Positions 1 through 8,697 of a stretch of 50,734 nucleotides of DNA are shown here, piece by piece. Within the stretch, counting starts at the first letter, position 1. Every line of letters starts with the position of its first letter. The stretch is from contig JAITII010000011.1 in NCBI GenBank assembly GCA_031279515.1, forward strand, positions 1 to 50,734, in the 5' to 3' direction. This DNA is from Deltaproteobacteria bacterium (lineage in GTDB: Bacteria > Desulfobacterota > Desulfarculia > Adiutricales > Adiutricaceae). Both the position numbers and the translations under genes were made by a program. The notes below the pieces were generated by a model. It saw nothing but the letters and a program-made list of their open reading frames with translations. It made no database searches and had not been told where the DNA came from.

Positions 1-2
1 AG

Positions 3-1418
3 ATCAAGCCCTCTTTGAAGGAAATAGAATTGGAGGTCATGGACCGCCAGGACCCCACTGGATCATTGGACGCCAGGGGAATAACTACCCACAATATAGC
101 CGCTTTAAATGAGATAACCTTGGTGGATAGTACCTATTCCAAGGGAAGGGCCCTGGTTTGGTTAGATGAGCTTCTAGAGGCCTGGCCGATAGATGCCAAC
201 AATAACCGCAAGACAGGCCCCTTGGCAGCCGCCTTTGACCTGGGTACCACAGGTCTGGCCTTAGCAGTAATAGATCTGAGCCAAAATAAGGTCATAGCCC
301 TGGAGACGGCACTAAACCCCCAGACGGCCACTGGCGGAGACGTCATCAGCCGCATCACCCATACCTACGATTCCTACCAAAACCTCTTGGACCTCCAGTC
401 CATGGCCTTGGAAGGCCTAGGCGGCATGGTTATCTCAGCAGTTGGCAAAGAGATGGGCAAAGACATTTCCGCAGCTGTGGTCTCAGGTAACTCTACCATG
501 CAGCACCTTTTAGCCGCCGTGAACCCCAAGGGCCTGGCCCAGGCCCCCTATCGCCCGGTCTTTACCCATATGCTGGATATCTCGCATCTAGCTACTCGCC
601 TTAACCTCTCCCCCAGGGCCAAGGTTTTAATGGCTCCCATGATCTCCTCCTATGTGGGAGGTGACATAGTGAGCGGTATCTTAGCTGTACAGCTAAAGGA
701 AAGGCCGGGGACTGTAGTCTTCATAGACATAGGCACCAACGGTGAAATTGTGATTGCCAGGGACGGAAAATTTGTAGCCACCTCTTGCGCAGCCGGGCCC
801 GCCTTGGAGGGCATGAACATCATCTGCGGAATGCGGGCAGCAACAGGTGCCATAGATACCTTTACTATGGAGCCGGACTACAGCTTCAATTTCACCACCA
901 TTGGCGGGGCCGCCCCCATTGGGATCTGCGGGAGCGCACTGATTGACATCACCGCCTTCTTAATCAAGAATAAGCTCATAAACAAGGGTGGGCGCATGAA
1001 AAATCCCGCCTCTGTTGAGATCTTGCGGGAAAACCGCTTCTGGCTAACCGATAAGGTCTTTTTAGATCAGCTGGACGTGCGTCAGGTGCAACTGGCAAAG
1101 GGGGCAATTGCCGCAGCCATGGAGATGCTCTTAGAGCGCCTGGGCCTCACTATCAAGGACATTGATGAGATAGTGATAGCTGGATCCTTTGGATATCACT
1201 TAAGGGCTGAAAGCTTAAAAGCAATATCACTTATACCTCCGGACTACAGTGGGCCTGTCACCTTTGTAGGAAACTCTTCTTTGGCCGGATCGGCTAGGAT
1301 GCTCTTAAATAGCGATTCCCCAGGGGAGGCTATGAACATCATAAAGGAAGTCGAGGTCATAGAGCTGGGCTTTGACCCCAAGTTCCAAGAAGTCTTCGTA
1401 AACCACCTGGCCTTCTAG
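3..1418 (+). CDS. Corrinoid protein reductive activator (ASKHA domain, RACE/RamA-like), 5' end outside window
   Basis: The visible 472 residues are the linker and the C-terminal ASKHA (actin/Hsp70-like) ATPase domain of the DUF4445 family. These proteins use ATP to drive reduction of inactive Co(II) corrinoid to Co(I) in methyl-carrying corrinoid proteins. Visible motifs are the phosphate-binding strand AAFDLGTTGLALAV, then NSTMQHLLA, VVFIDIGTNGEIVIA, GICGSALIDI and IVIAGSFGYHL. The frame is open through the left edge (Ile-Lys-Pro-Ser before the TTG at 15), so the TTG is not the real start. Family members normally carry an N-terminal [2Fe-2S] ferredoxin domain, which would lie upstream. A strong hairpin terminator follows at once, so this ends its transcript. 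It fits with cobQ at 43.6 kb and the methyltransferase relic at 34 kb. The substrate corrinoid protein could be that of the Wood-Ljungdahl pathway or a methyltransferase; the window does not decide. Confidence 0.88.
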   Translation: MKPSLKEIELEVMDRQDPTGSLDARGITTHNIAALNEITLVDSTYSKGRALVWLDELLEAWPIDANNNRKTGPLAAAFDLGTTGLALAVIDLSQNKVIALETALNPQTATGGDVISRITHTYDSYQNLLDLQSMALEGLGGMVISAVGKEMGKDISAAVVSGNSTMQHLLAAVNPKGLAQAPYRPVFTHMLDISHLATRLNLSPRAKVLMAPMISSYVGGDIVSGILAVQLKERPGTVVFIDIGTNGEIVIARDGKFVATSCAAGPALEGMNIICGMRAATGAIDTFTMEPDYSFNFTTIGGAAPIGICGSALIDITAFLIKNKLINKGGRMKNPASVEILRENRFWLTDKVFLDQLDVRQVQLAKGAIAAAMEMLLERLGLTIKDIDEIVIAGSFGYHLRAESLKAISLIPPDYSGPVTFVGNSSLAGSARMLLNSDSPGEAMNIIKEVEVIELGFDPKFQEVFVNHLAF

Positions 1419-1435
1419 GGGCTTATATTTTTAAG

Positions 1436-1468
1436 GCGCCGGGCTATCTTCGCCCGGCGCTTTGATTT
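1436..1468 (+). terminator. Intrinsic terminator after the corrinoid activator gene
   Basis: A perfect 9-bp GC-rich stem (1436-1444 with 1452-1460, arm GCGCCGGGC) closes a 7-nt loop and is followed by TTTGATTTT. It begins 18 bases after the stop codon. Confidence 0.85.
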
Positions 1469-1615
1469 TAAGCCCTCTAAAACTAAAAATAATGTTAATA
1501 CCAAAGGCCTTTTAACTAGCTCAAGGCTTTTTTTGCTTAATAGGGTTTTGTGCTCCAAAGCTTTCAAAAAAACATATCTCTCTAAACTACCTTTAAATTA
1601 TTAGCATTAAAACTT

Positions 1616-2596
1616 ATGAAAGACATCTTTGACAAGACACAATTAGGGCCTCTTACCCTGAAAAACCGCATCTTCCGTGCCTCTGTGGGAGATAAGTGTA
1701 TTTCCGGAAAGATTGAAGAAGATAATTTGAATCTTTACAAGGAGCTAGCAAAAGGTGGCGTAGGAACAATCCTTACGGGTTTTACCACGGTGGAATCAAG
1801 TGATAGAGAAATTGTCCCCATCTTCGCCTTGGACGAAGACAGCTTGATACCCCAGCACAAGGAGCTAACTGATGCCGTGCATGCTATGGGCGCTCTGATA
1901 TTTTCACAGCTAGTCTATATTGGTAGCTACACATACCCCGCACTACACAAAAATGACAAGCTGGATCTAGTCGCCCCCAGTGCGGTTAAACGCATTGATT
2001 TCGACTGTTGCCCCAGGGCTGCTACGGAAAAAGAGATAATAGAGGTCATAGAAAAGCATGCCCAGGCGGCCTTAAGGGCCAAGAAAGCAGGCTATGACGG
2101 AATTGAGATCCACGGGGCCCACGGCTTTTTCCTCTGCCAATTCATGACGCCTTACTACAATAGGCGTGAGGACGACTGGGGAGGAAGTAGCGAGAAAAGG
2201 GGCCGCTTGGCCCTGGAAATCTACAAGGCCATACGCCTTAAAGTGGGACCGGACTTCCCAGTGCTTATTAAAGTCAACGTGCGGGAAGAATTCCAAGGAG
2301 GCGTCATCTTAGATGAGCTAATAGAGCTTATCACAAAGCTTTTAGCTCTTAAAATTGATGCTGTGGAGATAAGCGGGCACTCTTGGGGAACTATCCCACA
2401 GGACGGGGGCGCTTTCTACCTCTCTGAAGCGCAAAAAATTTATGACCGAACCAAGGCAAAGCTAATCCTTACCGGAGGCCTTAGGACTCCAGAGCAAATG
2501 AACAAAATCTTAAATTCATCTGGGATGGAATATTTTGGTATGGCTCGGCCCCTCATGAAGGACCCCAATCTTATAAATAAATTTAAGGCTAGGTAA
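1616..2596 (+). CDS. NADH:flavin oxidoreductase, old yellow enzyme family
   Basis: A 326-residue FMN-dependent TIM-barrel oxidoreductase of the OYE/2,4-dienoyl-CoA reductase superfamily. The N-terminal IFDKTQLGPLTLKNRI, the motif IEIHGAHGFFLCQF (about residues 162-175) and the following YNRREDDWGGSSEKRGRL are the classic FMN and active-site signatures. The C-terminal LTGGLRTPEQ and YFGMARPLMKDP bind the FMN phosphate in this family. The length corresponds to the barrel domain only: the [4Fe-4S] and NAD-binding domains of the large multi-domain enzymes (bile-acid, enoate and trimethylamine dehydrogenase types) are absent. The start ATG at 1616 directly precedes the conserved N-terminus. The gene stands alone, with a terminator before it and AT-rich DNA after it. 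The electron donor is presumably NAD(P)H and the substrate an activated alkene, but neither can be read from the sequence. Confidence 0.85.
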   Translation: MKDIFDKTQLGPLTLKNRIFRASVGDKCISGKIEEDNLNLYKELAKGGVGTILTGFTTVESSDREIVPIFALDEDSLIPQHKELTDAVHAMGALIFSQLVYIGSYTYPALHKNDKLDLVAPSAVKRIDFDCCPRAATEKEIIEVIEKHAQAALRAKKAGYDGIEIHGAHGFFLCQFMTPYYNRREDDWGGSSEKRGRLALEIYKAIRLKVGPDFPVLIKVNVREEFQGGVILDELIELITKLLALKIDAVEISGHSWGTIPQDGGAFYLSEAQKIYDRTKAKLILTGGLRTPEQMNKILNSSGMEYFGMARPLMKDPNLINKFKAR

Positions 2597-2880
2597 GTTA
2601 GAAAATAGAAATAAAAAAACTATGCTAGGTAGTGTATTTTTTCCCTTTTGTTGCCTATTTTTATCCCTTCTTTATGTCTTTTTTTTCCCTTTATGATTGA
2701 TAAGTTGCAAGGGACTTAAACATATTTAAGTAAACTATTAGCCATCTGCAATGGGACAAAAGAATTTTTTAAAAAAATTTAAATGGTGAAAGCTCTTTTT
2801 TGCACCAACAAGGTAAGTTTCTTCCCAAAATTACATTGGAGAAGACTATTATTTTTCAAGTATAGCTAGAAATACTAAGA
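2597..2880. other. AT-rich intergenic stretch
   Basis: Convergent gap between the flavin oxidoreductase and the minus-strand zinc-ribbon gene. A weak hairpin-like ACTA/TAGT followed by a T-run near 2620-2645 may end the oxidoreductase transcript. Nothing else is recognised. Confidence 0.5.
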
Positions 2881-2887
2881 TACTAGA

Positions 2888-2959
2888 CAAAAAAAGACCC
2901 CTCCATAAGTTATTTAGTGAAGGGGTCGAAAGGCTTAGCGAGGCCTAAAACCTCGCTAA
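2888..2959 (-). terminator. Double hairpin terminator downstream of the zinc-ribbon membrane protein gene
   Basis: On the minus strand two hairpins follow the stop codon at 2981. The first is a perfect 9-bp stem (2935-2943 with 2951-2959, TTAGCGAGG) with a 7-nt loop. The second is GACCCCT/AGGGGTC (2896-2902 with 2921-2927), followed in the minus direction by a run of seven T. The second is the likely terminator. Confidence 0.75.
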
Positions 2960-2980
2960 ACTTAAATTTAGGTATTTATC

Positions 2981-3556
2981 TTACCTATCCTTATTCTTAT
3001 CTAAGGCTTTTGAAATGCGAGCAAGATAGCCAACGACGGCAACCATACAGCAGATAGCCATTAAAGTCATAACGAACATGAAAATTGAAATTACTACCAT
3101 AGACCCAGCTAAATCAGTATAACTATAATCACTTGCTGTGATTAGGGCGCTAATGAAAGTAATTATTGATATTAGAATGACCACGGAGGCCATGATCACC
3201 ATAATGCCGGGATTTCCCAAGACTCCTTCTATGATGCTATCCGCAGTATCCCTAAAGGAGCGAGAAGGAGCTGGGGGACCGTAGGGCGCTCCTCCATAGC
3301 CTGGCTGAGCTCCATACTGTGGACCGTACTGCTGCTGTGGCGGGCCTTGCTGGTACGGTGGCTGCTGTGGCGGAGCCTGCTGGTACTGAGGCTGCTGGCC
3401 AGCGGGCTGGGAGTCTGGGGCCTGTGGGGCCCCCTGCTCAGCAGGGGTTTCTGTAACTGTAAAAGGGGTTTGGCAAAACTTGCAGGTAATAGTAGTGCCA
3501 AGGTTTTCCGGCTGCACAGCATACTGTGCCTTGCAATTTGGGCAGGTAGTGATCAT
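2981..3556 (-). CDS. Zinc-ribbon protein with Pro/Gln/Tyr-rich linker and two membrane helices
   Basis: A 191-residue protein of unknown function. Residues 1-33 form an MJ0042-type zinc ribbon: MITTCPNCKAQYAV with CPNC at 5-8, then CKFC about 18 residues later. Residues about 38-100 are a low-complexity linker rich in Pro, Gln, Gly and Tyr (repeats like QQPPYQQGPPQQ). Two hydrophobic helices follow (about residues 115-142 and 150-178), then a short basic tail ending KALDKNKDR. This layout suggests a membrane protein with a cytoplasmic zinc-binding head. The gene stands alone, flanked by AT-rich gaps and followed by a terminator. Such N-terminal ribbons are common in uncharacterised delta-proteobacterial proteins. 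No function is assigned. Confidence 0.75.
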   Translation of the reverse strand: MITTCPNCKAQYAVQPENLGTTITCKFCQTPFTVTETPAEQGAPQAPDSQPAGQQPQYQQAPPQQPPYQQGPPQQQYGPQYGAQPGYGGAPYGPPAPSRSFRDTADSIIEGVLGNPGIMVIMASVVILISIITFISALITASDYSYTDLAGSMVVISIFMFVMTLMAICCMVAVVGYLARISKALDKNKDR

Positions 3557-4252
3557 GAACTATACCTCTTAAAAAAACTATGTGTGCTAGTTTTTTGAAA
3601 ATTTAAGCCTATTTTTTATCGCTACTTTATTACTTCTATAGGCTAAGTTTTAATGGTCATGGGATTAAAGAGACATTGTAATAGGTATTTACTTGTGATT
3701 TGCTCTATATATTAAGGGGAATTTACTTATTAATATTTATCACTTTGGAGGGTATTTTTCAACATAAAAAAATTATCCTAAGGTAAAACAATCCTGTATA
3801 ACTAGTGAGACCCAGAATTTATACTATATGTTGTAAATAAATTAAATTACTACTAAATATTGTAGTAAATCTCTCATATTAAGTTAAATGATAAACACCC
3901 CTTCCTGCGGAGGCAAGATCTTAAAACTCCGAAAGGATATTTCTATAATATGGAAATTATTTGGGCAGAGCTTTGTAAGCACTGTGCCAAGAGAATCCCC
4001 CATACTTGAGGTACAAAGTAGGCCTTCTAGGGGCAAAAAGTCTATGGTAGAGCTAGAATGGGACGTGCTTAATGGTCTTATTGTTTAAAAACTAGAGCGC
4101 CTTAGAATAATATCACCATATGCTAAGTTAGGGGCTATATGATTTTTAAATAAAAAATTAGGCCAAAATGCTAAGCTCCATTTTTCCCTTTTGGTAAAGA
4201 AAAAAAATAAAAGCTTTCTAGATCTTATTTGCGAAAAGGTAAAAAATTTACT
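3557..4252. other. AT-rich intergenic stretch, no convincing gene
   Basis: About 700 bases between the zinc-ribbon gene and the end of ispG. It must hold the promoter of the zinc-ribbon gene. A 66-codon frame at 3888-4088 has no recognisable homology and no clear ribosome binding site; I treat it as chance. Confidence 0.5.
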
Positions 4253-5425
4253 TTAACTTACCATCTTTCTTACCCTTTGTTCTAACTCTTGTGCCAACTT
4301 TTCATAAGGATAGTCGGCTACCTTTTTACCCTTTACAAAAAGGGCGCCTTTGTTGCGTCCTCCGGCAACACCAATATCAGCATCGGCGGCTTCTCCAGGG
4401 CCATTTACTACGCAGCCCATGACGGCAACCTTCAAGGGTTTACTAATATCTTTTAAGCGTTCCTTTATATCTGCCAAAAGGGCTATCAAATCTATCTCAG
4501 AGCGACCGCAAGTGGGGCAAGAGATAAATTCTATGCCCCTGTGCCTTAGCCCTAATGACCTTAAAATAGCATAGGCGGCATCCACCTCCGCCTCGGGGCT
4601 GGCAGTTAAAGATACCCTTATAGTATCTCCTATACCCTGGGCTAAGAGAAAAGAAAAGGCAACTGAGGATTTAGCTATCCCTTCAATTAAGCCTCCTGCC
4701 TCTGTGACTCCCAAATGCTGCGGGATGTCACTAATTGAGGCAAAAAGTCTAGCGGCATTTATGGTATCTAGAACACTTGAGGCCTTTAAAGAAACTTTAA
4801 GATTTTTTAATCCCAGCTTTTCTAAAATAGCAATATCCTTTACTGCTGATGCCACCATGGCCTCTGGCCCGTGCCCATAGCTCTCTACAATTTCTTTTTC
4901 CAAAGACCCCATATTCACGCCTACCCTTAGGGTTGCACCAAAGGCTTTAACTGCCTCTGCTACTTTTTTTAGCTTTTCTTCGCCCCCAATATTGCCTGGA
5001 TTAATGCGCACCCCTTGTGCCCCGGCCTCTAAGGCAAGTATAGCAAGTTGGCTATTAAAGTGGATATCTGCAATTATGGGTACTGGGCTTTGGCCTATTA
5101 TCTCCTTTAAAGCTTCCGCTGCCTTCCTATCAGGTACTGCCACCCTGATGAGTTCCGCTCCCAAAAGGGCGCAGCTTTTAATCTGCGCTAAGGTAGCCTC
5201 CCTGTCCCTGGTATCCGTGTTGGTCATGGTCTGCACTACTATTGGGGCTGCGCCTCCCAAGGGAAGGGTTCCTACTCTGATGGTCCTGGAGTTGCGGATG
5301 GGGGTTTTAGGGTACTCTGGCCCTGGGTAGGAAAAAAGCGCTTTTCTAGCCATCCTTTTCTGTGAGTGCGGGCGCTGGCTATGCCTTCTTTTGCTTGGGC
5401 ACAATGGTAATACTATCTTTTTCAT
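4253..5425 (-). CDS. ispG: 4-hydroxy-3-methylbut-2-enyl diphosphate synthase (flavodoxin/ferredoxin)
   Basis: IspG (GcpE) reduces the cyclic diphosphate MEcPP to HMBPP in the MEP pathway of isoprenoid synthesis. The TIM-barrel half shows VQTMTNTDTRD, IIADIHFN and VRINPGNIG. The C-terminal half carries the [4Fe-4S] ligands in ISCPTCGRSEIDL (C303 and C306, counting from the start chosen here) and MGCVVNGPGE (C338), as in E. coli IspG. The product is 390 residues, the usual length plus a basic N-terminal extension of about 35 residues. The start chosen is ATG 5425, which overlaps the TGA of the upstream radical SAM gene as ATGA, the mark of translational coupling. A longer frame starts at 5458 and a later ATG lies at residue 36 of the long form (MARKAL), either of which could be used. 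Confidence 0.93.
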   Translation of the reverse strand: MKKIVLPLCPSKRRHSQRPHSQKRMARKALFSYPGPEYPKTPIRNSRTIRVGTLPLGGAAPIVVQTMTNTDTRDREATLAQIKSCALLGAELIRVAVPDRKAAEALKEIIGQSPVPIIADIHFNSQLAILALEAGAQGVRINPGNIGGEEKLKKVAEAVKAFGATLRVGVNMGSLEKEIVESYGHGPEAMVASAVKDIAILEKLGLKNLKVSLKASSVLDTINAARLFASISDIPQHLGVTEAGGLIEGIAKSSVAFSFLLAQGIGDTIRVSLTASPEAEVDAAYAILRSLGLRHRGIEFISCPTCGRSEIDLIALLADIKERLKDISKPLKVAVMGCVVNGPGEAADADIGVAGGRNKGALFVKGKKVADYPYEKLAQELEQRVRKMVS

Positions 5426-6456
5426 AGGCTTATTTGGGAGAGATAGGGCACAGAGCACACCTTGCAGGCTGGGACACTTTGGTATTCACCAGTAAGGTGG
5501 GCGGCCCTTAAGGCCCTATAGCTATCATTATTCCAGATCTCTTTAAGGCTCTCAGTATTTGCGTCTCCCACCACCAGTCGTCTTTCCCAGTCGCCGCAGC
5601 AGGGACCTGCCACCCCGTCCTGGAAGATGAAGATACGGCGAAAGAGATCTGGGCAACGGAAAAAGCCTTTAGGGTTTAGAGAGGAATAATCCCTCTCCAT
5701 AACAGTAGGAAGGCCAAAGCCTATCTCAGCTACCTTTAGATCCCTAAAGAGCTTAATATAATCTCTTTGAATATCCTTTCGCCTATAGGGGTCCTCGGGA
5801 AGGACCATGCTGGCCCTGGTTTGGACATAATTTAGCCCTAGCTCTTCTTTGATGGCCATAAAAGAGGCAATATTAGCTAAGGTCTTTTGGTATTTGGCTC
5901 CCACTCTAATGCGCTCGTACTCTTCTAGATAGGGCGAGTCAAAGGAGAAAAAGATATCCGTCAAACCGGCTTCCAAAAGGCTGCGGCTCATCTTAGGGTC
6001 TAAAAGGACTGCATTGGTGTTTATCATTACCCAAAGCTTATGCTCCCTTGCCACAGAAACCATTTCCGGAAGCCGCCTATTTAGCAGAGGCTCACCTAAA
6101 AAGTTTAGCTTAACCGACATTGCCCCCTCTTGGGAAGCTTCCCCAATGAGGCGACTGTAGAGGGCAAAATCCATGTCCCCCAGGCCATGGGGTGCCCAGG
6201 CCATATTACCTGTAGCTAGATAATGGGTCCTGGGACACATGACACAGGAAAGGTTGCAGCGGTTGGTGGGATCTAAGTCCAGATGTAAGGGAAAGCTTAA
6301 ATAATCCCCCTCTTGACCCCTCCTTTCCCACTCCTTGCGGTAGCTAAGGTAAGACGGAGGCCTGTACTGCCGCCAGTCCAAGTCTATGGGAGCTTTATGC
6401 TCATAATAGGTGGGACTTTTATAGGCCAAGGTCCCTAATGCCTTTTCTGTAACCAC
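5422..6456 (-). CDS. Radical SAM protein with C-terminal SPASM-type domain
   Basis: A 344-residue radical SAM enzyme. CNLSCVMC (C67, C71, C74) is the CxxxCxxC motif for the SAM-binding [4Fe-4S] cluster, preceded by the strand LHLDLDPTNR. FLGEPLLNRRLPEM is the GGEP-like SAM motif. The C-terminal part has FRCPDLFRRIFIFQDG, PCCGDW and VPACKVCSVP, the cysteine pattern of SPASM/twitch domains, which bind extra Fe-S clusters. Family members act on peptides, sugars or other small molecules; the substrate cannot be told here. The gene starts a two-gene minus-strand operon with ispG, which begins inside its stop codon. The 81-bp gap to the divergent OmpA-family gene holds both promoters. Pairing with ispG may be only convenience, as no isoprenoid radical SAM step is evident. 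Confidence 0.85.
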   Translation of the reverse strand: MVTEKALGTLAYKSPTYYEHKAPIDLDWRQYRPPSYLSYRKEWERRGQEGDYLSFPLHLDLDPTNRCNLSCVMCPRTHYLATGNMAWAPHGLGDMDFALYSRLIGEASQEGAMSVKLNFLGEPLLNRRLPEMVSVAREHKLWVMINTNAVLLDPKMSRSLLEAGLTDIFFSFDSPYLEEYERIRVGAKYQKTLANIASFMAIKEELGLNYVQTRASMVLPEDPYRRKDIQRDYIKLFRDLKVAEIGFGLPTVMERDYSSLNPKGFFRCPDLFRRIFIFQDGVAGPCCGDWERRLVVGDANTESLKEIWNNDSYRALRAAHLTGEYQSVPACKVCSVPYLSQISL

Positions 6457-6537
6457 AGTTTCCGTCCTTTTCGTGGTACAATGACAAATTTAATGCTAAC
6501 ATGACAGGTAACTCCGGACAAGAGTTCGGAAATAATT

Positions 6538-7632
6538 GTGAGCTTACAATGGGTTTGGAAAAAATTGCCCCTTCAATCTATCAAAATATTTTTACCCCTA
6601 ATACTTTCGGCACTCCTAGTCGTCATCTTTAACCCAGTAAATAGCAGGGCCTATGGGGCTTATTATATCCAAAATCCAGAAATTGCCTTTAAGGGATCAA
6701 CTAAGCTAGTCCCTATCCAGGGCCAGGTCCAGGAATATAGGATCCAGCCTGCCCAAGAAGGGGAAACTGACGATGAAGCCAACCCTCCACCTATCATAGA
6801 AAGGACCTTTGATCCGGCCCAAGACGGAAAAGAGGCCCCTTCCCCTTCCAGCTCCCCAGAGACCGGTGCCGAAGAGCCAGGAAAGCCAGCCGGCACCTCT
6901 GGTCCCACTTTAACTCAAACAATACCCCCTACGGAAATCCCCCTCAATGGAAACGGAGGGGCTCCAAAGCCTTCCGAGGCTGCAACTGCTACTCCCAGCT
7001 CACCTACTCAAGAGCCAGGGCCTACGGCTATTACTCCGGGGGGCCCTGGGGTGGAACTTACCCTAGAGAACATGGACGAGGCTTTAGTTTTTCCAGAAAA
7101 CCAGGAGATAAATTACGAGGGCAGCTTACTAGTCTGGAGGAACCAGAAGCTCTACAAAAAAAACCCCGACGGCACCTATACCCTTATCAACTCCTCATTG
7201 GAATCCTTAGAAGACGAGTACGGCCAGAGATGGCTAACTGAAGACGAACAAGGTAATGTAGTTATTCAGGTTTCCTTAAAAGTGTGGGCCACTATAAACT
7301 TCGAATACAATTCAGCTGCCATTCTACCAGATTCTGAGGATATCTTAAGGGCCTTTGGAGAGGCCCTCATGACGCCGGCTTTAAAAGATTACAATCTTAT
7401 CATTGCCGGCCATACAGATAATATCGGAAGCCATGAATTTAACCTTAAACTTAGCCGAGCTAGGGCCAGTTCTGTTGCCAGATGGCTAACTGAAAAGGCA
7501 GGTATTGACCCAGAGAGGATGTATCTTTCCGCCTATGCCGCCACCATCCCCATTGCTGACAATTCCACCCCTGAAGGCAGGGCAAAAAACCGCAGGGTGG
7601 AATTTATCTTACTTCCCAGTAACGATGGCTAA
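6538..7632 (+). CDS. OmpA-family peptidoglycan-binding protein
   Basis: A 364-residue exported protein. Residues about 15-38 are a hydrophobic signal or anchor segment. Residues about 60-180 are a Pro/Thr/Ser/Glu-rich disordered linker, probably spanning the periplasm. Residues about 245-360 are an OmpA C-terminal domain: INFEYNSAAILPDS, IAGHTDNIGSHEFNLKLS, then RARASSVARWL and GRAKNRRVEF, which hold the Asp and Arg that grip meso-diaminopimelate in peptidoglycan. The start is GTG 6538, as no in-frame ATG precedes the signal segment. There is no beta-barrel half, so it is an anchor or stabiliser rather than a porin. A GNAT gene overlaps its last 8 bases. Confidence 0.82.
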   Translation: MSLQWVWKKLPLQSIKIFLPLILSALLVVIFNPVNSRAYGAYYIQNPEIAFKGSTKLVPIQGQVQEYRIQPAQEGETDDEANPPPIIERTFDPAQDGKEAPSPSSSPETGAEEPGKPAGTSGPTLTQTIPPTEIPLNGNGGAPKPSEAATATPSSPTQEPGPTAITPGGPGVELTLENMDEALVFPENQEINYEGSLLVWRNQKLYKKNPDGTYTLINSSLESLEDEYGQRWLTEDEQGNVVIQVSLKVWATINFEYNSAAILPDSEDILRAFGEALMTPALKDYNLIIAGHTDNIGSHEFNLKLSRARASSVARWLTEKAGIDPERMYLSAYAATIPIADNSTPEGRAKNRRVEFILLPSNDG

Positions 7633-8155
7633 ACACACCTTCTTAATTGCACTCCAGGATTTATCTTCCATGCTTACCTTTACCTTGCGGAAAGCAATTT
7701 TTAAAGATCTTAAAAAAATCTTACATGTCCAGCAATTAGCCTTTTTAAGTGAGGCCCAATCCTTAGGTGACTTTAGCATTAGCCCCCTTACCCAGACCTT
7801 AGAGTCAGTAGCAGAGGATTTTCTCCAAAATGAAATCATAGTAGCCATAGATGCAAGCGGAAAAGTAATAGGCTCTATCCGAGGAAAGAGAAAGGAGGAA
7901 GGAACTTTAATTTCCAGGCTCTCTGTAGCTCCCAAGTGCCAAAAAAATGGCATAGGCAAAAGCCTCATAGTAGCTATGGAAGAGCTCTTACCCTCTTGGC
8001 GCTACTACCTTTTCACAAGCTCTAAAAACTACCCTGCTTTGGAGCTCTACAACAAACTAGGTTACAAGAAATACAAACAAGAAGATTATAGCCCTACAAT
8101 CCTGTTTTACCACCTGGAAAAAATAAATACAATAGTACCAGAAAATGAAGGGTAA
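7625..8155 (+). CDS. GNAT family N-acetyltransferase
   Basis: A 176-residue protein of the GNAT fold. ISRLSVAPKCQKNGIGKSLI holds the acetyl-CoA pyrophosphate loop (Q/RxxGxG as QKNGIG), followed by the typical C-terminal ALELYNKLGYKKY. The acyl acceptor is unknown; amino acids, small amines or protein N-termini are all possible. The start at ATG 7625 overlaps the OmpA-family stop by 8 bases, which suggests coupling. A later ATG at 7670 (MLTFTLRKAI) matches where GNAT domains usually begin and is a fair alternative. No strong Shine-Dalgarno is seen at either. Confidence 0.75.
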   Translation: MAKHTFLIALQDLSSMLTFTLRKAIFKDLKKILHVQQLAFLSEAQSLGDFSISPLTQTLESVAEDFLQNEIIVAIDASGKVIGSIRGKRKEEGTLISRLSVAPKCQKNGIGKSLIVAMEELLPSWRYYLFTSSKNYPALELYNKLGYKKYKQEDYSPTILFYHLEKINTIVPENEG

Positions 8156-8194
8156 AATTTTTGTAAATCCCTTTTGCCTTTTGGCCTTTTGGCA

Positions 8195-8221
8195 CTATCT
8201 AAAAGCGGCACTTTTAGATAG
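8195..8221 (+). terminator. Perfect 11-bp hairpin after the GNAT gene
   Basis: CTATCTAAAAG (8195-8205) pairs perfectly with 8211-8221 across the loop CGGCA. AT-rich sequence follows but no long T-run, so it may be a terminator or an RNA stabiliser. Confidence 0.45.
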
Positions 8222-8304
8222 CTTAGCTAAATAAAAATTTTAGGATGCTCCAGTACCAAGTAAAATTTAATTTTCTTTAAAAATATTTTCTAAAAGGGTC
8301 CATT

Positions 8305-8697
8305 ATGAGTTTTTGTGAAAACTGTGGAATCACATTGCCCTATCCAAGTACTTCTCCCCAATGCCCCCAATGCGGTTATCCCAGAAGAGGTGCCACCTCC
8401 CCCTTAAATCTTTCTATTGCTACTGTACTATGCTTTTTCCTGGGAGGCCTTGGCGTCCACCGCTTCTATGCGGGAAAAATAGTAACTGCCATTATTATGC
8501 TTCTTACCTTAGGGGGCTTTGGAATCTGGACTGCCATTGACCTTATTTATTTAATATGCGGTAAATTTACAGATTCTAAAGGTTTTCCTATAAATTATAT
8601 AGGTGCACCTAGATTGGCAATTGTCTTAATCTGTATTTTTCTTTTCATTGTGTTGGCTCTAATTGTATTTACGGTTTACGGCATATATGTAATTTAA
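8305..8697 (+). CDS. TM2 domain protein with N-terminal zinc ribbon
   Basis: A 130-residue membrane protein. CENC (4-7) and CPQC (20-23) form a small zinc ribbon. The TM2 domain follows with its diagnostic GGLGVHRFYAGK between two hydrophobic helices, then WTAIDLIYLICGKF. A third hydrophobic helix (about residues 100-128) ends the protein. TM2 proteins are small membrane proteins of unknown role in bacteria. Like the protein at 2981-3556 it joins a zinc ribbon to membrane helices, but the two share no clear sequence likeness. The gene stands alone. Confidence 0.8.
   Translation: MSFCENCGITLPYPSTSPQCPQCGYPRRGATSPLNLSIATVLCFFLGGLGVHRFYAGKIVTAIIMLLTLGGFGIWTAIDLIYLICGKFTDSKGFPINYIGAPRLAIVLICIFLFIVLALIVFTVYGIYVI

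Noticed and set aside
15..17. TTG at 15 as the start of the corrinoid activator
   Set aside because: The frame is open to the window edge and the family has a further N-terminal domain.
3888..4088. A 66-codon plus-strand frame in an AT-rich gap
   Set aside because: No recognisable motif, no ribosome binding site, composition like the surrounding gap.
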